Position numbers and translations under genes: made by a program. The notes beneath the pieces are model-generated. The model saw only the letters and a list, made by a program, of their open reading frames with translations, was not told where the DNA came from and did no database searches. A stretch of 5,129 nt of DNA from Thermoleophilia bacterium (GTDB lineage Bacteria; Actinomycetota; Thermoleophilia; Gaiellales; SKUG01). Each line of letters begins with the position of its first letter. The first letter of the stretch is position 1. This document shows, one piece after another, positions 1-3,466 of this stretch. Location: contig SKUG01000159.1 in assembly GCA_007122215.1 (NCBI GenBank), forward strand, positions 1 through 5,129, read 5' to 3'.

Positions 1-53
1 GTGAGCCCGGCGATGCCAACCTCATCGCGCGCATCGTGCGCGGCGAGGCCTGA
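1..53 (+). CDS. 3' end of an unidentified + strand gene
   Basis: Reading from base 3, the frame gives EPGDANLIARIVRGEA and then a TGA stop at 51-53. Almost every codon ends in G or C, as expected for a real gene in this genome. The frame meets the stop of the minus-strand photolyase gene only 11 bases further on, a normal convergent arrangement. The 16 residues are too few to name a family. It is an alternative that this is open frame by chance, which is common at this base composition. The main support is the placement of its stop within the inverted repeat that also covers the photolyase stop. Confidence 0.5.
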   Translation, partial: EPGDANLIARIVRGEA

Positions 54-80
54 GCCCGGGAGCGCTAGCGGCAGGCCTCG
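44..80. terminator. Possible bidirectional terminator between convergent genes
   Basis: CGAGGCCTG at 44-52 and CAGGCCTCG at 72-80 form a perfect 9-bp inverted repeat with a 19-base loop. Read as + strand RNA, pairing can continue after one mismatch out to about 36 and 88 if G-U pairs are allowed. Both convergent stop codons (51-53 and 65-67) lie within it. No U-tract follows on either side, so it would be a U-less hairpin of the sort proposed for high-GC actinobacteria rather than a classical terminator. Function is inferred from position only. Confidence 0.42.
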
Positions 81-1537
81 ATGTGCGCCTCGGCGCGCCG
101 CAGGTGCGCATCCCGGGTTGCAGCGTCGAAGCGGGCTGCGGTGCGGCATGGCATCGCCCAGCGCGCGTTGCCGGCGAGCTCGTCCGAGTGGCGGATGATG
201 AACCGCCAGTACAGCGAGGTCCACAGCTCCTCCCACTCCCCGCGCGGAAAGCTGCCCATCCGCCGGATGTAGCTGGCGCCCGAGAAGTAGGGCTTGGTGG
301 TCATCAGGCCACCGGCGGCGTCCTGGCTCATGCCGTACACGTTGGGGACCATCACCCAGTCGAGCGCGTCGGTGAAGCTCGCCATGAAGAAGCGGTACGC
401 CTCGTCAGGGTGGGTCTCGGTGAGGAAGAGGTAGTTGCCGAGCACCATCAGCCGCTCGATGTGGTGGCACCAGCCCAGCTCGCGCACCCGCTGCATCACG
501 TCGTCGACCGGTGCCAGGCCCGTCGTGCCGCCGGCCAGGCCTCGTGGGAGCGATCCGTGGTGCTGCCATGCGTTGCCGCTGCGCAGCCTACGTCCGTGCG
601 CTGCGTAGGTGGCGCGCACGTACTCGCGCCAGCCGATCAGCTGCCGCACGAACCCCTCGACGCTCTGCAGGGGCGCATCATCGGCGCGGGCCATCACCGC
701 GTCGAGCACCTGCCGGGGCGTGAGCAGGCCATGGTTGAGCATCGGGGTGATCGCGGCGTGGAAGAGCAGCGGCTGCCCGGCATGCATCGCATCCTCGTAG
801 GGGCCAAATCGCTCGAGCCGCTCGGCCACGAACGCATCCAGCCAGCGGCGCGCGGCGACGTGCGTGGTCGGGAACGCCACCTGCCCGCTGCCGTCACCGT
901 CGGGTGGAGCTGGCCACGGCCATGGTGGCAGCTCGCGCGCGAGCGCCCGCGGGAGCCTCTTGCGGTTGTCCTCGTCGAACGACCAGCGGCCACCCACCGG
1001 CTCGCCGTCCTCGCCGAGCAGGATGTCGTGGCGGATGCGCTGGCGCCGGTAGAAGCTCGCCATCCGTGGCCGGCCCGTCCCCAGGTCTGCGATGGCATCC
1101 TCACGGCTGAGCAGGAACCCCGGCGTGGGATGCGTCACGAGCCGGCAGCCACCCGCTGCGGCATGCCGGGCCAGGCGTTGCTCGCGCCAGTCATCGCAGG
1201 GGTCGAGCACGTGCAGCTCGCCGAGCCTGGCGACCACCTTCCCCAGCTGCTCCTCGGCGCGGGCCCCGGCAGCTGCCAGCTCGCTGCGGCAGGTGGCTGC
1301 ATCCCCGACCCGGATGGCCGTGACGCTGCGCCCGGCCAGCTGGTCCCCGGCGAGCCACGCCTCGAGTGCGGCGCGGCGCCAGGCCAGCACGGGATCGCTC
1401 CAGCCCGGATCGAACGCCGGGTCGGCCACGAGCAGCGGATCCTCGAACGCCACCACCTCCGCAGCCGGCAGCGCAGCCAGCAGCGGATGCGGGTCCAGCA
1501 GCTGGGACGATGAGACGAGGATGGCCGCGCGGGACAT
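65..1537 (-). CDS. Photolyase/cryptochrome family protein, PhrB-like, without Fe-S ligands
   Basis: A 490-residue cytosolic flavoprotein, likely a light-driven (6-4) DNA repair photolyase or a photoreceptor of the same family. Residues 1 to about 140 form the N-terminal antenna-type domain (AILVSSSQLLDPHP, FEDPLLV, HVLDPCDDW). The rest is the helical FAD-binding domain: MASFYRRQR (159-167), WSFDEDNRK (185-193), FGPYEDAM (244-251), HAAITPMLNHGLLTP (260-274), EGFVRQLIGWREYVR (294-308), HHIERLMVLGNY (358-369), WVMVPNVYGMSQ (394-405) and KPYFSGASYI (415-424). H358/H359, Y417 and Y423 match the residue pattern recalled near the PhrB active site. The CxxC and CP ligands usually found before LYW are missing, and that loop is short (M427 to L442). 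ATG at 1537 is chosen because family similarity begins there; there is no clear Shine-Dalgarno, and a -10-like box six bases upstream suggests a leaderless message. Family assignment is firm; substrate is not. Confidence 0.95.
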   Translation of the reverse strand: MSRAAILVSSSQLLDPHPLLAALPAAEVVAFEDPLLVADPAFDPGWSDPVLAWRRAALEAWLAGDQLAGRSVTAIRVGDAATCRSELAAAGARAEEQLGKVVARLGELHVLDPCDDWREQRLARHAAAGGCRLVTHPTPGFLLSREDAIADLGTGRPRMASFYRRQRIRHDILLGEDGEPVGGRWSFDEDNRKRLPRALARELPPWPWPAPPDGDGSGQVAFPTTHVAARRWLDAFVAERLERFGPYEDAMHAGQPLLFHAAITPMLNHGLLTPRQVLDAVMARADDAPLQSVEGFVRQLIGWREYVRATYAAHGRRLRSGNAWQHHGSLPRGLAGGTTGLAPVDDVMQRVRELGWCHHIERLMVLGNYLFLTETHPDEAYRFFMASFTDALDWVMVPNVYGMSQDAAGGLMTTKPYFSGASYIRRMGSFPRGEWEELWTSLYWRFIIRHSDELAGNARWAMPCRTAARFDAATRDAHLRRAEAHIEACR

Positions 1538-1543
1538 GCCCGC

Positions 1544-1549
1544 ACCGTA
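1544..1549 (-). promoter_or_regulatory. Putative -10 box for a leaderless photolyase transcript
   Basis: On the minus strand the sequence reads TACGGT, then GCGGGC, then the ATG start. TACGGT fits the actinobacterial TAnnnT -10 pattern. Its six-base distance from the ATG would put the transcript start on the A of the start codon. This fits the lack of a Shine-Dalgarno sequence. No convincing -35 box sits at the usual 16-18 base spacing, so the call is tentative. Confidence 0.4.
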
Positions 1550-1563
1550 GCAGCACCTGCTGC
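1550..1563. promoter_or_regulatory. Perfect dyad abutting the photolyase -10 box; possible operator
   Basis: GCAGCA-CC-TGCTGC is a perfect 6-bp inverted repeat with a 2-bp centre, directly upstream of the putative -10 box, in what would be the -10/-35 spacer. A regulator bound here would control the photolyase promoter. MerR-family light regulators (LitR/CarH) are known to control photolyase genes in other bacteria and bind near the spacer, but nothing here identifies the binding protein. A CCGGCGCCGG palindrome lies next to it at 1568-1577. Short GC-rich dyads also arise by chance. Confidence 0.28.
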
Positions 1564-1631
1564 GCGACCGGCGCCGGGCTGTCAGCGTGGGCGACGGCCG
1601 CATGGGCAGCGGCGCTCATGCCCGCGCCAGC

Positions 1632-2165
1632 TCAGGCCTGTGGGGCGAAGCCGTGTGGGGCGAGCCCCCGGGCGGAACCATCCACGATCTCAAGCCACTG
1701 GTCGGCGTCGACGATCCCGACGAGGTTGTCAACCAGTGCGGTGGCCGCGGTGGAGGCGATCGCGTTCCAGGGGTTGGGCTGGACCTCCTTCACGTCGCCG
1801 TGCAGGCCGCGGCTGATGCCGCCGACCAGGAACGATGCGCCATCGGCCGACTGCAGCACCGCCTGGGCACCATCACGTCCGGTGGCAGCGGCGGTCGCGG
1901 CTGCGCGCAGCGCATCCTCGCGGGAGCCGTCGACGACCATCCGGTTCAGCCAGGGCGAGCCGATGACCGCGGTCATGTCGTTGCCGGTGCCGTCATCGTA
2001 GGTGTAGTGGACCTCGGCCACGGGCATGCCCGGCCGGGTCACTCCGAACTGGGCTGCCTGGGTGGGGGAGAGCTGCATCTGGGGCTGCCGATCTGGTGGC
2101 GGAACGCGATCACCGTCGAGCGTAGGCGACGCGTCCTGCCCCGGTCGAGCAGCCGACTGGTGCAC
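1632..2165 (-). CDS. Small protein of unknown function, partly similar to the LysM neighbour
   Basis: A 177-residue protein if it starts at the GTG at 2165, or 148 residues from the ATG at 2078 (residue 30). I do not recognise the family. Residues 1-29 are rich in P, D, Q and R and look disordered; 10 of those 29 codons end in A or T, against very few after residue 30, which favours the ATG. Neither start has a good ribosome binding site. Then come HYTYDDGTGNDM (53-64), an Ala-rich probable helix (about 81-96), a strand-like segment AVLQSADGASFLV (102-114) and a C-terminal part with NPWNAIASTAATALVDNL (131-148). No signal peptide or membrane segment is seen. Residues 81-114 resemble residues 229-263 of the LysM protein encoded 144 bases upstream on the same strand, suggesting a shared domain. 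Co-transcription with that gene is plausible. Confidence 0.72.
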   Translation of the reverse strand: MHQSAARPGQDASPTLDGDRVPPPDRQPQMQLSPTQAAQFGVTRPGMPVAEVHYTYDDGTGNDMTAVIGSPWLNRMVVDGSREDALRAAATAAATGRDGAQAVLQSADGASFLVGGISRGLHGDVKEVQPNPWNAIASTAATALVDNLVGIVDADQWLEIVDGSARGLAPHGFAPQA

Positions 2166-2309
2166 TGGCCGGGTTGCCGGGGCGGATCACCGGGCTGGGC
2201 CATGCCGGGTGCTTGCCAGCGCAGGCGCTGCCCAGGCCCCGGGGGTGGCCGCGTGCCTTGGATGATCCGGGCCCCTCAGTGCCGGTCGGTGGGGCAGCAG
2301 CCTCGGCGC
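2166..2309 (-). other. Gap between LysM gene and small gene, with a short GC hairpin
   Basis: This gap separates two same-strand genes. CAGCGC-AG-GCGCTG at 2217-2230 is a perfect inverted repeat that could fold into a 5-bp stem with a 4-base loop in the transcript. No U-tract follows, so it is a weak terminator or processing-site candidate. In the frame of the downstream small gene the reading is closed by TGA at 2187-2189, so that gene cannot start further up than 2165. I see no convincing promoter. Confidence 0.25.
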
Positions 2310-3248
2310 CTAGCGGTCGTAGCGGCGGGTGGTCACCGAGCCGTCGTGGCGCAGCTCGGAGACCGCCACCACCGAGCCGTGGTCGCGGCGCATCGCCAGC
2401 GACAGGTAGCGATCGCTCGTGTCGAGGTTGTCCGAGACCTCGCTGCCATCCAGCGGGATCACCCAGTAGGCCCCGTCGCTGGCCTGCGCAACCGCCATCA
2501 CCCGCGACCGGGGCGCATCGCCGCCCAGGCGCTCCTCGGCGGCGCGGATCGCCCCGATCCGGCTGCTGCCGACCTCCTCGGCGTGGGAGCCGTTGGCCCG
2601 GTACTGCATCACGTCGATGTTCGACACGCCGCCCATCTCGTGCATCACCCGCGCGGTGCGCGTGAGCAGCACCTGCTGGTCCATGTCCGACAGCGTCGCG
2701 TTGGTGGCCCTGGGGGAGTGCATCGTCAGGCCCGGGATCCGCAGGCGCTGGCCCGGCCTGATCAGGTTCGGGTTCGAGCCGATCGTGGCGCGGTTGGCGG
2801 CGTGCAGGTCCTGCCAGGAGATGTCCAGGCCCTCGCTGGCCTGGTAGTGGCGGGCGATGCTCGAGAGCGTCTGCCCGCGGGCGACCTCGTGGCGCAGCCC
2901 GTCGCGGCCGGGCGCAAGCTGCGGGTTGCGTGCGCGGGTCGCGGCGTCGAGGCGCTGCTCGGCTCCGGGGATGCGCAGCAGGTCGCCCGGGTGCAGGCCG
3001 TTGGCGAGCACGCCCGCGTTCGCATCGCGCAGCGTTGCCACGGTGACGGGGATGCCGAAGGCCGTGGAGTAGTCCCGTGCGATCGCAAACAGCGAGTCGC
3101 CGCGCTGGGTCTCGTGCCGCAGGCCTGCCGCGTGGACCTCCGCGCCGGCCGGGCGCTGGGGGATGCGGTCGAGCTCGAGCCGTCGTGCATGCTGGCGGCT
3201 GCGCGCGGAGTCGATGCCTGCCGGCTGTGCGGAAGTGGCCTGGATCAT
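2310..3248 (-). CDS. Two-LysM protein with a C-terminal domain of unknown function
   Basis: A 312-residue protein. Residues 1-43 are a polar, Arg-rich, probably disordered N-terminus. LysM 1 spans about 44-94 (RHETQRGDSLFAIARDY to GDLLRIP) and LysM 2 about 119-172 (RHEVARGQTLSSIARHY to GQRLRIP), joined by a linker rich in Arg and Ala. LysM domains bind N-acetylglucosamine glycans such as peptidoglycan. Both repeats are longer than the usual 44 or so residues because of extra sequence between the two helices. Residues about 180-312 match no family I recognise; they include AVAQASDGAYWVIPLDG (252-268) and end in short polar strands. There is no N-terminal signal peptide or membrane segment, so how it reaches the wall, if it does, is unclear. 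ATG at 3248 is chosen because upstream residues look non-coding; GGGA lies ten bases upstream, a weak binding site. The gene diverges from the propeller gene across 218 bases. LysM call firm, role unknown. Confidence 0.88.
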   Translation of the reverse strand: MIQATSAQPAGIDSARSRQHARRLELDRIPQRPAGAEVHAAGLRHETQRGDSLFAIARDYSTAFGIPVTVATLRDANAGVLANGLHPGDLLRIPGAEQRLDAATRARNPQLAPGRDGLRHEVARGQTLSSIARHYQASEGLDISWQDLHAANRATIGSNPNLIRPGQRLRIPGLTMHSPRATNATLSDMDQQVLLTRTARVMHEMGGVSNIDVMQYRANGSHAEEVGSSRIGAIRAAEERLGGDAPRSRVMAVAQASDGAYWVIPLDGSEVSDNLDTSDRYLSLAMRRDHGSVVAVSELRHDGSVTTRRYDR

Positions 3249-3274
3249 GGTCGTGTCGTCCCGTCTGCCAGGGC

Positions 3275-3299
3275 ACCTGCGCAGCTGCCAGTGGCAGGT
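3275..3299. repeat. Nested inverted repeats upstream of the LysM gene
   Basis: CTGCCA-G-TGGCAG at 3285-3297 is a perfect 6-bp dyad around one base. It overlaps a second inverted repeat, ACCTGC (3275-3280) and GCAGGT (3294-3299). In a transcript of the LysM gene these would form competing hairpins 26-50 bases before the ATG. As DNA they could be an operator. Further CTGCCA copies sit at 3265-3270 and 3345-3350. No known regulator motif is recognised. Confidence 0.35.
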
Positions 3300-3340
3300 C
3301 CCGTCGCGCATGGTGCCGTCTGTCCCGTGACTGCGTATCG

Positions 3341-3387
3341 CCTGCTGCCATGCCATGCGTTGCAGCCCGGCATGGCATTCGAGCAGG
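3341..3387. promoter_or_regulatory. Large imperfect dyad at the centre of the divergent region
   Basis: The inner arms are ATGCCATGC (3350-3358) and GCATGGCAT (3370-3378), a perfect 9-bp inverted repeat with an 11-base centre. After a symmetric three-base mismatch, outer arms CCTGCT (3341-3346) and AGCAGG (3382-3387) pair perfectly, giving 15 matched positions in 18-base arms. Its centre (3364) is about 103 bases from the propeller start and 116 from the LysM start, where a shared operator for two divergent genes would be expected. It could instead be an RNA hairpin in a long leader. The protein that would bind is unknown. Confidence 0.45.
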
Positions 3388-3405
3388 AAGGGTTCGGCGC
3401 GGGGG

Positions 3406-3433
3406 TTTGGGCAGGGAACAGGCTGGATACCTT
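3406..3433 (+). promoter_or_regulatory. Weak promoter candidate for the propeller gene
   Basis: TACCTT at 3428-3433 fits the TAnnnT -10 pattern and would start transcription near 3440, giving a leader of roughly 27 bases. The best -35-like sequence is TTTGGG at 3406-3411, 16 bases upstream, a poor match to TTGACA. Only position and the -10 pattern support the call. Confidence 0.22.
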
Positions 3434-3455
3434 GCGGAGGTCGCAACGACCCACC

Positions 3456-3459
3456 GGAG
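3456..3459 (+). promoter_or_regulatory. Ribosome binding site that decides the GTG start at 3467
   Basis: GGAG lies seven bases before the GTG at 3467-3469, an ideal spacing, and is followed in frame by a typical signal peptide. A stronger GGAGG at 3436-3440 has no start codon at a usable distance. That upstream GGAGG is complementary to CCTCC at 3460-3464, and GGTCG-CAA-CGACC (3439-3451) can form a small hairpin, so the leader may fold around the true site. Confidence 0.65.
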
Positions 3460-3466
3460 CCTCCTC

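Larger units (their letters stand above)
3249..3466. other. Divergent intergenic region carrying promoters for both sides
   Basis: These 218 bases lie between the 5' ends of the LysM gene (minus) and the propeller gene (plus), so promoters for both should be here. The region holds a central 47-bp imperfect dyad, a perfect CTGCCA-G-TGGCAG dyad, three CTGCCA copies and a ribosome binding site, listed separately. No strong consensus promoter stands out on either strand. I found no small gene in it that I can support. Confidence 0.6.

Noticed and set aside
467..469. Cys357 of the photolyase as an Fe-S ligand
   Set aside because: It sits directly before the HHI motif, where the family usually has Ala, not at a ligand position.
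83..1513. A 476-codon open frame on the + strand opposite the photolyase gene
   Set aside because: The minus-strand frame encodes an unmistakable photolyase. The + frame has no recognisable family and is kept open by GC-rich composition.
1632..2564. Resemblance of the DGA-x-x-hV segments to the C-terminal domain of Xanthomonas type IV effectors
   Set aside because: Only a loose 'DG ... V' pattern matches, and the genome looks actinobacterial, so the link is not supported.
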